Assembly (NCBI GenBank): GCA_965205845.1
Contig: CBDBIG010000003.1
Location: 558,001 to 622,000, forward strand
From: CBDBIG01 sp965205845 [NCBI: bacterium]
Lineage (GTDB): Bacteria > SAR324
DNA length: 64,000 nt
Direction: 5' to 3'
Every line of letters begins with the position of its first letter. The stretch's first letter is position 1. The notes beneath the pieces are model-generated. The model was given only the letters and a program-made list of their open reading frames with translations, was not told where the DNA came from and ran no database searches. A program made the position numbers and the translations under genes. Of the stretch, positions 27,983 through 38,267 are shown piece by piece.

Positions 27983-28490
27983 AAGGAAGAGCAAGCGGAA
28001 GGTTAGGGTGCGATGAAACGTAACATTTGCCAAATCACCCATTTTTCAAGCAAGAAGCCCAGCCCTTTTGAGCGGGGGATGTCAAGCCTTATGCCAAGGC
28101 GCAGCAAGGACGAACACCTTTTTGTGCGTCCTCTAATTTGTGCGTCCTCTAAGGTGGAACCGTTCGCAAGGTAGCATCACACAAACTCACAACCAAAGGC
28201 AGTTATGGTGCGATTGCGGTGGCCTTTTTTAGCAAGTTTGTTTGCTTTTTTATACAAGGCTTGTGAGGGGTGCGGGTAATGCACCGTGCCTCACTCAAAG
28301 CCTCAACAGTTATACAAGGCAAAGGGTTTAGCCATGGGGTTAGCTCACACACCACAGCATCCAACGGGGCATTCTAAAACCTTGATGTGCAAAGGTTTTT
28401 GAATGTTCGCCCTGCCAAGTAGCACTGACACCCCCTGAAAGTGGCCTAAACTGCAGCCCTGATGGGCCAACCATCGCTTAACAAGTTGCG
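27983..28490. other. Gap before the htpX tail array
   Basis: About 500 bp with no supported gene. Contains two copies of TGTGCGTCCTCTAA at 28124-28152 and two copies of a TTATACAAGGC segment (28251 and 28311). Confidence 0.35.
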
Positions 28491-29113
28491 CTTAGTTGCC
28501 ATAGCGCAGGGCTTTAGTGCGATCCTCCAGCTGGACTTAGTTGCCATAGCGCAGGGCTTTAATGCGATCTTCCAGCTGGACTTAGTTGCCATAGCGCAGG
28601 GCTTTAATGCGATCTTCCAGCTGCAATTAGTTGCCATAGCGCAGGGCTTTAATGCGATCCTCCAGCTGGACTTAGTTGCCATAGCGCAGGGCTTTAGTGC
28701 GATCCTCCAGCTGCAATTAGTTGCCATAGCGCAGGGCTTTAGTGCGATCTTCCAGCTGCAATTAGTTGCCATAGCGCAGGGCTTTAATGCGATCTTCCAG
28801 CTGGACTTAGTTGCCATAGCGCAGGGCTTTAGTGCGATCTTCCAGCTGCAATTAGTTGCCATAGCGCAGGGCTTTAGTGCGATCCTCCAGCTGGACTTAG
28901 TTGCCATAGCGCAGGGCTTTAGTGCGATCCTCCAGCTGCAATTAGTTGCCATAGCGCAGGGCTTTAGTGCGATCTTCCAGCTGCAATTAGTTGCCATAGC
29001 GCAGGGCTTTAGTGCGATCTTCCAGCTGGACTTAGTTGCCATAGCGCAGGGCTTTAATGCGATCTTCCAGCTGGACTTAGTTGCCATAGCGCAGGGCTTT
29101 AATGCGATCCTCC
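28491..29113 (-). repeat. Fourteen-copy 45-bp tandem array made from the htpX 3' end
   Basis: The motif TTGCCATAGCGCAGGGCTTT recurs every 45 bp from 28496 to 29081. The copy at 29077-29113 is the genuine end of htpX (last 11 codons plus stop, reading minus); the other thirteen lie beyond the stop. Units differ at few positions (AATGC/AGTGC, CCTCC/CTTCC, GGAC/CAAT). Because 45 is a multiple of three, long stop-free frames arise on both strands, which I treat as by-products. Confidence 0.98.
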
Positions 29114-29967
29114 AAAGGTGGGTGGGTCGAGAATAAAGACAAAAAGCCGCCCCTTTTTCCCGATATTTTTAGCGTGGCCACGCTCGCCGCCTCACCTTCT
29201 TGAAGGGTATGGGTACTTGTACTTAAGCCTTCGAGGGCAGCAATCATTTTGTCGCGTCCTGCCAATTGGGCACCCCCTGAATCCGCGGCAAATTCACGAC
29301 GCCGCGAGAACCAAGCCACCACAATCATGCCCAAAATACTGAGCAAAATTTGGAAAACGATGGTGGTAATAAACTGCACCATAAAGCGGGCTTCTTCGCG
29401 TACACTCATGCTAATCGCGTAGCTGATAATGCGCGAAATAAAAATCACAAAGGCATTGACCACCCCTTGTACCAAGGTCATGGTAACCATATCGCCATTG
29501 GCAATATGGGCGACTTCATGCCCCAACACCCCTTGCACTTGGGCCAAATTTAGGCGCTGTAGCAGGCCGCTCGAAACGGCCACCAAAGCACGATTTTTGG
29601 TGGGACCCGTGGCAAAGGCATTGACCTCAGGGCTATCGTACACACCAACTTGTGGCATGTTGCGAATGCCCGCCTTGCGCGCCATAGCATGCACATCTTT
29701 GCGCAGCTGGCGTAAAGCGGGGTCGCGCACACTGTCGGGCACTACCTTCACCCCCATCATCCATTTGGCCATGATGCGCGAAATAGCCAAGGAGATAAAA
29801 GCCCCACCAAAGCCCCAGATAAGCGAAAAACCCAACAAAGCCTGATAATCAAGGCCATGAGAGGTAATGTATTGGTTGACACCAAAGATACTCATCACCA
29901 CAGACAAGGTGGTAATAATGAGCACGTTGGTGATAATAAACAAAAAGATGCGCTTTGCTGCTCCCAT
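29077..29967 (-). CDS. htpX: Membrane zinc metalloprotease HtpX
   Basis: Inner-membrane M48 protease that, with FtsH, degrades damaged membrane proteins. 296 aa. Two N-terminal helices (~7-28, 40-62), then the soluble part with PQVGVYDSPEVNAFATG. The zinc motif HEVAH is at 150-154, two more helices follow (~165-185, 195-215) and the third ligand region is REFAADSGGA. The end, STHPPLEDRIKALRYGN, is canonical for HtpX, and its DNA is the source of the 45-bp array downstream. Confidence 0.95.
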   Translation of the reverse strand: MGAAKRIFLFIITNVLIITTLSVVMSIFGVNQYITSHGLDYQALLGFSLIWGFGGAFISLAISRIMAKWMMGVKVVPDSVRDPALRQLRKDVHAMARKAGIRNMPQVGVYDSPEVNAFATGPTKNRALVAVSSGLLQRLNLAQVQGVLGHEVAHIANGDMVTMTLVQGVVNAFVIFISRIISYAISMSVREEARFMVQFITTIVFQILLSILGMIVVAWFSRRREFAADSGGAQLAGRDKMIAALEGLSTSTHTLQEGEAASVATLKISGKRGGFLSLFSTHPPLEDRIKALRYGN

Positions 29968-30228
29968 AAATGCTTTCCTTTATTCTTAATCCATCAAAAA
30001 AATGTGTGTCTATTCAAGCATGCCAACCACAATTAAGTGAATGGTTTGCGGTTTTGTGGTAGAGCCATGGGCTCACCCCAGTAAAAACGAAACAAGAAGC
30101 ACCGCCCACGTTCACCACCGTCGCATCAACATTGCACAAAAACCAAAACACACGGTGCCCATGGCTACAGCGTGTTTCCAAGGGGATGCAGTTACCCACT
30201 CACAGCAGTGAAAAAAGAAAAAGGGAAG
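29968..30228. other. Gap between htpX and dsbD, no gene supported
   Basis: Nothing protein-like; together with the following repeat it forms a 354-bp gap. The htpX promoter should be here. Confidence 0.35.
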
Positions 30229-30321
30229 CCATTATCACCAGGTTTTAGACGCCGTTTCAAGCCGTAAATGAAAAAAAAGCAGGACACCATTATCGCCAAG
30301 GTTTAGACGCCGTTTCAAGCC
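30229..30321 (-). repeat. Imperfect two-copy ~58-bp repeat after dsbD
   Basis: CCATTATCACCAGG and CCATTATCGCCAAG, each followed by TTTAGACGCCGTTTCAAGCC, start 58 bp apart (30229 and 30287). The second copy abuts the dsbD stop codon. Confidence 0.8.
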
Positions 30322-32472
30322 TTATTTGTTTATTTTTGCCGTACGGTAGGGTTTTAACCATTGCAAAAACGCTTTTGAATTGGGAAAAACCCCCGCCCAG
30401 CGTGCCAGCAAGGTGTTTTTAGGAGACAAAATGACGTAAAAAGGGAGCGCAATGGTCCCAAAGCGTTCTGCCTGCAGGGTTTGATGCTCCTCAAAATTCG
30501 GGCCACCGTCAGTGTACAAGCGCAAAAGCACAAAATTTTCTTTCAGTGTGGCATGTACCTTGGGTTTTTCAAATACGCTTCGCTCCATCCAACGGCAATT
30601 AATGCAGGTATAGCCCGTAAAATCGACAAAAATGCGCTTGTTGGTGGCTTGTGCCTGCTTTAATGCTTGGGGCAAACTGCTCAACCAGAGCTTATCGCCA
30701 GGGTTGGTTTGAATGCTGGTACTGGGGGCAGCGCCAAGCCGCACTGCTGCCACGTTTGTCGACGCGGGAGGGGGGAGCTGTGCTTCCAATACCGAAGCCA
30801 GGGCACCACCCTGCCAGCCATAGGTCAGCCACAGGCCAAGCATCGCGAATGCAAACCCGCCACTCCAACGCCAAGGCCTATTCAGCCTGCCGCTTTGCAA
30901 CCAAGGCCAGGGAAGCAAACCCAAGGTAATGGCGGAAACGGCTATCGCAATCAGGACCCACATGGCCAAAATCACTTCCCGAGTAAAAATATTCCATTCC
31001 AGTACCAAGTCCGCATTGCCTACAAATTTAAGGGCTGCCATCAATTCAACCGCCCCTAAGGCAAACTTAACCCAGTTTAGCCATTCGCCACTTTTGCCTC
31101 TAAAATGGCGCAAGGCATGAGGAAATAAAGCGAGTAACACAAAGGGTGTGGCAAATACCAAGGCAAACACCGTCATTCCCAGCACGGGCCAAAATAATGC
31201 CCCTTGAGATGCCGTCACCAGTAAAGAGCCCACAAAAGGCATGGTGCAGGTAAAGGAGGTAATGGTAAACGCAAAGCCCATAAAAATGGCACCAAGGGGG
31301 CCGTGTATTTTTTGCGAGGAAAGATTAATGCGCTGAATCCAGCTAGCCCGTAAGTTGGGTTGAAAAACGCCCAGCAAGCTCAGCGCAAACAAGGTAAAAA
31401 ATGCAGCAATGGTGAGGTTTACAGCAGGGTGGGAGGCAAAACGGTTTACCCCCGCAGCACCTAGTAAAAAGGTGAGCACCAAACCCACGCCCACGCAAGT
31501 GAACACCAGACCCGCACCAAATAAACTGGCCAGTTTTATGCCCGCCCAAGGGTTTGGAGGGCGCATATTTTGGGTGGCTTGCTTGGTTGTTGCGCTGCCT
31601 TTAGCCGTTGTGCTTGTGCCATGGTTCTCGCTGGCTTGGGTAAAAAACCCCACCGTTACGGGAATCATGGGGAACACGCACGGGGTGAGCAACGCCAAAA
31701 AACCAAAACTTACTGCCAACAGTAAAAAACTGCTTAACCCTTGAGATAACGCGGCATCAATTTTGCTGGGATCCTCGTGCAGGCGTCCTTGTTTGTCTAC
31801 AAAATCGACGGTGCGTTCCATATAAGTATAGGCAGGGCGCACGCTACCTTGTTCCAAAGTAAAGGGAATTTGAAGATGCGCTTTTAACTGCGGCGTGCAA
31901 ATACGATCGCTACAGGCTTGATAGCGCACCTGGGCTTGCAGCTGTTTCTCGCCTAAAACAACGTTCTTGGAGGCAGCAAGGTTTTGGTAAAACCTCGCCT
32001 GGCCTTCGTGTACCCAAAGGGTTTCACGCAAAACGGGATCAACTTTTTGCTTCGGGTTGGTCTCATAAGCGGGACCGATGGCTTTTAGGGCGGCGGCTTC
32101 AATGTTGAGTTGGGTAGGGGGTGGGGCAAACTCGGCGGTCTGTGGTGCTATCGAATAAATGCTCCAACCTTCATGGATGCGGGCGGTAATCAATAGGCGC
32201 ACAAACTCATCTGATCGTGGGTTTTCAGGGTGTAAGCGCGCCGAAAACTGTACTAAATTTTTGGGAATCAACGGCTGGGGATCGGATCCTGTCAACACCT
32301 CGACCGCACTGGGGATGGGCGGCAATCCTGAGGGATCTATTTTAGGTACAACGCTTTCTTGAGCCCACGCAGCGCTAGCCCACGCCAACAGGTCGGCAAC
32401 AAGCAAAAGCAACAGCCAACAAGGCAGGCAGGTATTCGCACTTCTTAATCGGGGTTTTAAGATCTGCCTCAT
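30322..32472 (-). CDS. dsbD: Thiol:disulfide interchange protein DsbD
   Basis: Carries electrons from cytoplasmic thioredoxin across the inner membrane to reduce periplasmic disulfides. About 716 aa from ATG 32472, chosen because a signal peptide follows (LPCWLLLLLV…WASAAWA before QES); the frame extends 31 codons further up. The periplasmic alpha domain has the CSDRICTP cysteines. The eight-helix beta domain includes ALLTPCVFPMIPVTVGFF and FTCTMPFVGSLL, each with a redox Cys. The C-terminal gamma domain is thioredoxin-like with CINC in GYTCINCRWMER. Confidence 0.95.
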   Translation of the reverse strand: MRQILKPRLRSANTCLPCWLLLLLVADLLAWASAAWAQESVVPKIDPSGLPPIPSAVEVLTGSDPQPLIPKNLVQFSARLHPENPRSDEFVRLLITARIHEGWSIYSIAPQTAEFAPPPTQLNIEAAALKAIGPAYETNPKQKVDPVLRETLWVHEGQARFYQNLAASKNVVLGEKQLQAQVRYQACSDRICTPQLKAHLQIPFTLEQGSVRPAYTYMERTVDFVDKQGRLHEDPSKIDAALSQGLSSFLLLAVSFGFLALLTPCVFPMIPVTVGFFTQASENHGTSTTAKGSATTKQATQNMRPPNPWAGIKLASLFGAGLVFTCVGVGLVLTFLLGAAGVNRFASHPAVNLTIAAFFTLFALSLLGVFQPNLRASWIQRINLSSQKIHGPLGAIFMGFAFTITSFTCTMPFVGSLLVTASQGALFWPVLGMTVFALVFATPFVLLALFPHALRHFRGKSGEWLNWVKFALGAVELMAALKFVGNADLVLEWNIFTREVILAMWVLIAIAVSAITLGLLPWPWLQSGRLNRPWRWSGGFAFAMLGLWLTYGWQGGALASVLEAQLPPPASTNVAAVRLGAAPSTSIQTNPGDKLWLSSLPQALKQAQATNKRIFVDFTGYTCINCRWMERSVFEKPKVHATLKENFVLLRLYTDGGPNFEEHQTLQAERFGTIALPFYVILSPKNTLLARWAGVFPNSKAFLQWLKPYRTAKINK

Positions 32473-32960
32473 TGGTGGTGCAGCACGTGTGGTATGTGTG
32501 GCGTGCTCGCTCTTCCAAAACGCGCTAAGCATAGGGCTTTGTATCCTTTTGCTTTGAGGGGGCACAAAAGCATTCGCCTGCGGGCGAACCAGCGTGCTTT
32601 AACGCCCCTTCCACAGCCAACGTGCATGTAACCATAGCGACAGCAATGCCGTTTTTAACAAACCCCACGGGATCTTTTTTGTGGGCGCGATGCCTCAATG
32701 GATACTGAATTGTAAGGGCACGGGTGTTTTTACAAAAAATAGCCGCCCATGCTTAAAGCACTTTATGTAAATGCTGCCAACAGCCGATGGCCTACATTCT
32801 ACAAACGCACGCCCTCCAAACATGGGCCTTGCACAAAGGGAGCGCAACCTATGCGCAACAGCCCTGGATGAAGGGTTGAGAAGGCACCCCTGCAAGGGGG
32901 GCCATTGCCTCTCACATTTCCTATTCTCATCCAATAGGTTATGGTCACACGCCTCGAGCA
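32473..32960. other. Gap upstream of dsbD, no gene supported
   Basis: 488 bp. An 88-codon minus-strand frame has no ribosome-binding site or domain. Nothing else seen. Confidence 0.35.
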
Positions 32961-33341
32961 TTAGGGGAAAATTTTGGCAATTTTCTCTTGCAAGGTTTTG
33001 GCGTCAAAGGGTTTGACAATGTAGTTTGTAACCCCCGCATGGGCCGCTTTAAGAATGTTGTCTTGCATTGCCTCGGCTGTAACCATAAGCACGGGTATAT
33101 GCTGGTTTTCGCTGCTTTCGCGGATGGCTTTTAGCAAATCCAGGCCAGACATCTTAGGCATGTTCCAGTCGGTAATGACAAAATCGATCTTTTCTTGCCT
33201 CATCACCTCCAAAGCACGGGTACCATCATCCGCCTCATGCACATTCATAAACCCCATATCGTTGAGCGAATTGGTAATAATGCGTCGAATGGTGGTAAAG
33301 TCATCGACCACAAGAATTTTCATGTTAGGATCTGCTGGCAT
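32961..33341 (-). CDS. cheY: Chemotaxis response regulator CheY
   Basis: Single-domain receiver that binds the flagellar switch when phosphorylated. 126 aa with AAGGAAGG upstream. Acidic pair D13/D14, phosphoacceptor D58 in TDWNMP, T88, Y107 and K110 match CheY residues (E. coli 57, 87, 106, 109). DDFTTIRRI and GFMNVHEADDG are also CheY-like rather than generic receiver sequence. It stands alone, not in a che operon; fliN and the motor genes of this window are also scattered. Confidence 0.93.
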   Translation of the reverse strand: MPADPNMKILVVDDFTTIRRIITNSLNDMGFMNVHEADDGTRALEVMRQEKIDFVITDWNMPKMSGLDLLKAIRESSENQHIPVLMVTAEAMQDNILKAAHAGVTNYIVKPFDAKTLQEKIAKIFP

Positions 33342-33366
33342 AAGCGTGGCCTTCCTTTTGGTTATT

Positions 33367-33396
33367 ATATTAAAGTGTCGGGGTGATGGCAGTCAA
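33367..33396 (-). promoter_or_regulatory. Predicted sigma-70 promoter of cheY
   Basis: On the minus strand TTGACT (33396-33391), an 18-bp spacer and TAATAT (33372-33367); an overlapping TATAAT lies three bases further. The ATG is about 25 bases downstream. Confidence 0.45.
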
Positions 33397-33531
33397 ACGG
33401 GGAAAAATAGTCTGCACCGCAATTTACAGGCCTGGTGAATGGGTTTCGAAGCAGCCTTTACATCCAAAATTTTAGTATAAGTAAATTAAAGATCGCTGAC
33501 TGTGCTTCATCATAAGGCAAAGAAAGCGGGG

Positions 33532-33830
33532 CGTCATGGTGTTGCCTCGACAGCCAAATTTAAACGGGCCGCCCACACTAGGGCGTACCACATAAGCAAA
33601 CGCTGCCAACAAAAACCGTGGCATCATGGTGTTGCCTCGACAGCCAAATTTAAACGGGCCGCCCACACTAGGGCGTACCACATAAGCAAACGCTGCCAAC
33701 AAAAACCGTGGCATCATGGTGTTGCCTCGACAGCCAAATTTAAACGGGCCGCCCACACTAGGGCATACCACATAAGCAAACGCTGCCAACAAAAACCGTG
33801 GCATCACGTATTGCCCCAGTAGCCAAATGC
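33532..33830 (+). repeat. 90-bp tandem array, 3.3 copies, between cheY and eno
   Basis: GTTGCCTCGACAGCC recurs at 33541, 33631 and 33721, with a worn fourth start at 33811. Copies are nearly identical. The array lies in the divergent promoter region of cheY and eno, about 30 bp before the eno start region. 90 is a multiple of three, so long frames occur on both strands without being genes. Confidence 0.96.
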
Positions 33831-33844
33831 TACCACTTACGTAA

Positions 33845-35188
<1,344 letters not shown>

Positions 35189-35228
35189 AGCCCGATGCAT
35201 TTTGTATGGGAAGCATACGCAGCCGCTA

Positions 35229-35630
35229 ATGAAAAGCAACCAAAAACCCTTGCCATCACAAACCGTGCAAAGCAGGGTACAACCCGCTGCAAAACATGGT
35301 GCATTGCGCAAAACTTTGCGTGGGATGCGCCCTTTTGCCTTGGGTGGGGTTGCTGTATGTGTGGTGATGGGGATGTTGTTGTTTAGTGTTGGTGGGGTAC
35401 AGGGGTTTTGGGCTTACCGCAGTTTGCAGCACAAAAAAAATGCCCTGCAGCAAGAGGTCGAAATGCTAAAACAGCAAAAACGCGACATGCTATGGCAGAT
35501 TGGAGCCCTGAATAATAACCCGGGGTATCTGCAACACCTGGTGCGCGAGCGCTTAGGCTGGGTGGAGCGCGACGAGTACTTGCTGCTGGTTCCCAGCACT
35601 CAAAACCCTCCCAAGGGTACAACCCGCTAA
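35229..35630 (+). CDS. ftsB: Cell-division protein FtsB (septum formation initiator family)
   Basis: Bitopic membrane protein that forms a coiled coil with FtsL in the divisome. About 133 aa from ATG 35229; no strong ribosome-binding site, and a TTG upstream is possible. A ~35-residue basic cytoplasmic part, one helix (FALGGVAVCVVMGMLLFSV), then a coiled coil (LQHKKNALQQEVEMLKQQKRDM) and the conserved NPGYLQHLVRERLGWVERDE. The N-terminal extension is longer than in E. coli FtsB. Confidence 0.88.
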   Translation: MKSNQKPLPSQTVQSRVQPAAKHGALRKTLRGMRPFALGGVAVCVVMGMLLFSVGGVQGFWAYRSLQHKKNALQQEVEMLKQQKRDMLWQIGALNNNPGYLQHLVRERLGWVERDEYLLLVPSTQNPPKGTTR

Positions 35631-35674
35631 TCGCCTTTTAAAGCCTTTTTTAAAAAACGGCGCGTGCACACAGA

Positions 35675-36499
35675 TTAAAAATCTGGGTATACCCGCTGGG
35701 CTGCCTGGCGCATATCTTCCCAGGCGTGGTCGATGGCGTTGGGATTGCGCAATAGGTAGGAGGGGTGAAAGGTGGGCAAGACCTCATACCCCGAAAAAGA
35801 GAAGATTTGGCCTCGCTCGCGCGTAATGCCACCTGCGTTGGGGTTAAGGGCTTTGAGCGGCACATTGCCCAAAGTAACGATCAAACGGGGTTTAAGCAAT
35901 GCCAGTTGTCGTTTTAAAATGGGTGCGCATGCGCCTGTTTCTTCTGCCGTAGGGTTTCTGTTTTCTGGGGGGCGGCACTTCACCATATTGGTAATGTAAA
36001 CGTCCTCACGCAACAATCCTAACGCCGCAATGAACCCCATAAGCAAACGCCCCGAGCGCCCCACAAAGGGTTGCCCTTGCTGATCTTCATCTGCCCCCGG
36101 ACCTTCACCCAAAAACAAAAGCTGGGGGCTTGCATTGCCCGCACCAAACACCACATTTCTGCGTTTTTTGGCTAAGTTGCAATGTTGGCAGTTGGCAAAG
36201 GCGGCTTGTAATTGCGCAAGAGAGTGGGCCTGCTGTGCTGTGGATTGTGCATTTAGCACGGGCTGTGGGGGGGGTATTTCGGGCAAAGGGATTCCCCGTG
36301 CCACTTTTGCGGATTTTTTTGTTGGCACCTGGTTGCTGGCTAGTGGGCTGGGTGCATGGGATTTTTTTGTTTCTTGCTGTTGCATCACGGCAGGATTCAA
36401 AACGGGTGATAGGGGAAAAAAAGGAAGACGGCGCACTCCCAACCTGCGTTGTGCGTTTAAATGCTGGCGAAGTGCTCGTTTGAGTGTATTCCAATCCAT
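35675..36499 (-). CDS. Family 4 (iron-sulfur) uracil-DNA glycosylase
   Basis: Removes uracil from DNA. 274 aa from ATG 36499. An unconserved, Pro-rich first ~95 residues precede the enzyme domain with the 4Fe-4S cysteines in CQHCNLA, the active-site motif GEGPGADEDQQGQPFVGRSG, TNMVKCRPPENRNPTAEE with further Fe-S Cys, and the leucine-loop motif FHPSYLLR. The long N-terminal part is typical of the branch related to phage SPO1 DNA polymerase N-termini. Confidence 0.92.
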   Translation of the reverse strand: MDWNTLKRALRQHLNAQRRLGVRRLPFFPLSPVLNPAVMQQQETKKSHAPSPLASNQVPTKKSAKVARGIPLPEIPPPQPVLNAQSTAQQAHSLAQLQAAFANCQHCNLAKKRRNVVFGAGNASPQLLFLGEGPGADEDQQGQPFVGRSGRLLMGFIAALGLLREDVYITNMVKCRPPENRNPTAEETGACAPILKRQLALLKPRLIVTLGNVPLKALNPNAGGITRERGQIFSFSGYEVLPTFHPSYLLRNPNAIDHAWEDMRQAAQRVYPDF

Positions 36500-36712
36500 G
36501 GGCGCAAAAACCCCCCTACCCTTTTGCCAAAGGCGACGCGCAACGTGCGCTGAAGGCACGCAACACCCACAAGCCACCACTTTGTGGCATACTGGTGTGC
36601 CAAATTACGACCATAGTCTGCTTGGGCTGTTCCTCTGGATAAGTCTGCTGGTCTTCCGGTAAACCACGCTTTGGTGATAAAAGCCCTTTGCGCAAGGTTA
36701 CCCCCTTGTGGT

Positions 36713-36952
36713 TTAGCACTCGGTGTGGGAACCATCGCAATAGGGCGGTGTTTTGGTGAGTTTGCAACCACACCATGCTGTGCTACCACTCTTTTCTATG
36801 GTCACCACCACAGGGTTGATGCCACAGCCTTTGTGCTTACCGTCACAAAAGGGTTGGTTGGTCGACTTTCCACATGCGCACCACGCACGCTTGCTACCTT
36901 TGGTTTCTTTTTGCACATAAGGCATGTTTTGAGGACTGGATGGGGCGGTCAT
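36713..36952 (-). CDS. CDGSH iron-sulfur domain protein
   Basis: 79 aa with two CDGSH-type 2Fe-2S motifs: CACGKSTNQPFCDGKH and CGCKLTKTPPYCDGSH. Each gives three Cys and one His ligand. Such tandem bacterial proteins are small redox/Fe-S carriers of uncertain role. It lies divergent from the operator-bearing promoter at 37.2 kb. Confidence 0.93.
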   Translation of the reverse strand: MTAPSSPQNMPYVQKETKGSKRAWCACGKSTNQPFCDGKHKGCGINPVVVTIEKSGSTAWCGCKLTKTPPYCDGSHTEC

Positions 36953-37214
36953 GGGCTGATTTTAAGCGCTTTCCAAAATAGATTGGTGTTTTTGATCGTG
37001 ATGTGTTACCCACCTTGGGTGACCCTTATGTTTTGTTTGTCAACAGGGCTTTTTTGGAGCCGATGCGGCTGGTGCGCAGAGGATGATGGGTTTCCCTTAG
37101 CGCAACGGGGCTACATGTCATTCATCAAACCGCCAATCCCCCAGCAATGAGCAAGGTAACATCTTCCAACAACGACACTAACCCCGCCCATCGTCGCTTC
37201 CTTTGGTGTAAAAA

Positions 37215-37250
37215 TCAATGATATTGGTATGAAAGTCAATGATAATTGAC
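37215..37250. promoter_or_regulatory. Paired operator-like sites, Fur-box-like
   Basis: TCAATGATATTG at 37215 and TCAATGATAATTGA at 37236 start 21 bp apart (two helix turns). The second lies in the perfect palindrome GTCAATGATAATTGAC, whose AATGATAAT core matches that of the Fur box. It overlaps the -35 of the promoter below, so a bound protein would block transcription. Confidence 0.5.
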
Positions 37251-37274
37251 TCCTGTTACCTTATTTAGTACAAT
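37246..37274 (+). promoter_or_regulatory. Strong sigma-70 promoter
   Basis: TTGACT, exactly 17 bp, TACAAT. The start point would be near 37281, giving a leader of about 230 bases before the next gene. Confidence 0.6.
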
Positions 37275-37280
37275 GGGCCC

Positions 37281-37509
37281 GCGCCGCCTGTGAGGCGGGC
37301 GATAGTGCCGTGCCGATAGCCCTATGTAAAACGGCAGGAAGCCTATGTGGAATGGCTGGTAATTTACATATGCTAACCTGACTGCCAAGGTGCCCCGTGG
37401 TTACGAATTGGTTTCGTTCAGACGGTATAGCAATGGGTTGACGCACGATGCGAAAAACCTAAGGTGGTGCCGTGGTGATAAAAATACACACAGGTCTCAA
37501 GGATGTATC
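37281..37509 (+). ncRNA. Structured 5' leader, candidate cis-regulatory RNA
   Basis: The predicted leader can form CCGCCT-GTG-AGGCGG (37284-37298), GCCGT/ACGGC (37307-37335), ATGTAAA/TTTACAT (37324-37369) and AGCC/GGCT (about 37340-37357); the second and third compete. I do not recognise a known riboswitch class. No long T-run closes it. Confidence 0.35.
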
Positions 37510-38058
37510 ATGGAAAATGCGGAAAACTTTAAGATAGATAATGTGGGCATGCTTACCGGTGAAGCGAGTAAGCAGTACGATAAAGAAGAGGCCCGCCGGT
37601 TTTGTGACAAACTGTTTGCCTCCATGGAGGAAGCCAAACTCTATAATCTCTTTCGCGTACGTGAAGACCTGATCACTTGGCGGCGTGGTTCCGCTCAAAT
37701 GGTGTTACGCATCAACCATGTGCTTGACAACATCACCTTTTATTCCGTGTTGGTAACCGGGGTTTCGGGTTCGATGGATCTTTTTCGGCGTTTGTTGCAT
37801 TACAACACTTTGCAACGGCGCGAATCCCTGGGGCTACTCGAGCAAGATGACAGCCTATACGTTGTACTTAAATACACCATGGAATTGTTGCTGGTGAACC
37901 CTGATGTGCTCATGCGTCATGTGTTTACATTGCAAGAAGTAGCAGACTACATGGATACCGACCTGGTGAACCAGTTTGGCGGCAGCATGCAATTTGAAGA
38001 CTGGGGTAAGGTTGACCAAAATAAGGTCGATCAAATGCTTACGGCATTATTTGAATAG
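37510..38058 (+). CDS. YbjN / type III secretion chaperone-like protein
   Basis: 182 aa, start ATG with AAGGA seven bases upstream (a longer frame from 37390 is rejected). Soluble, no signal. The pattern of the central part (MVLRINHVLDNITFYSVLVTG, LFRRLLHYNTLQRRESLGLLEQDDSLYVVLKYT, then ELLLVNPDVLMRHVFTLQEVADYMD) resembles the alpha/beta fold of YbjN and CesT-type secretion chaperones. That assignment rests on pattern only. It is preceded by a regulated-looking promoter and a long leader. Confidence 0.55.
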   Translation: MENAENFKIDNVGMLTGEASKQYDKEEARRFCDKLFASMEEAKLYNLFRVREDLITWRRGSAQMVLRINHVLDNITFYSVLVTGVSGSMDLFRRLLHYNTLQRRESLGLLEQDDSLYVVLKYTMELLLVNPDVLMRHVFTLQEVADYMDTDLVNQFGGSMQFEDWGKVDQNKVDQMLTALFE

Positions 38059-38267
38059 AAACCACGCCCATTATAAATGCGTGTCTGTGCCTACTTGCTT
38101 TGCAGGGTGTGGTGGGTTTTGGTTTTCCTTTGCTCGTCGAAGCGCACTAACCAGCCTTGGCATACCCGGATGCATCCGTTTGCTAAAAACCACCCCGTGC
38201 ATGAAAACCTCGCACCCATCCCAGTGCTCGCGTTGTGCAAATCAACAGCGGCTCAAATCCGGGCGGT

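Noticed and set aside
28446-29136. Repeat-protein-like frames of 213 and 224 codons on both strands
   Set aside because: They arise because the 45-bp htpX tail array has a period divisible by three and lacks stops in these frames; no ribosome-binding site.
33472-33822. Frames of 106 and 111 codons over the 90-bp array
   Set aside because: Same reason: a repeat period divisible by three with no protein character.
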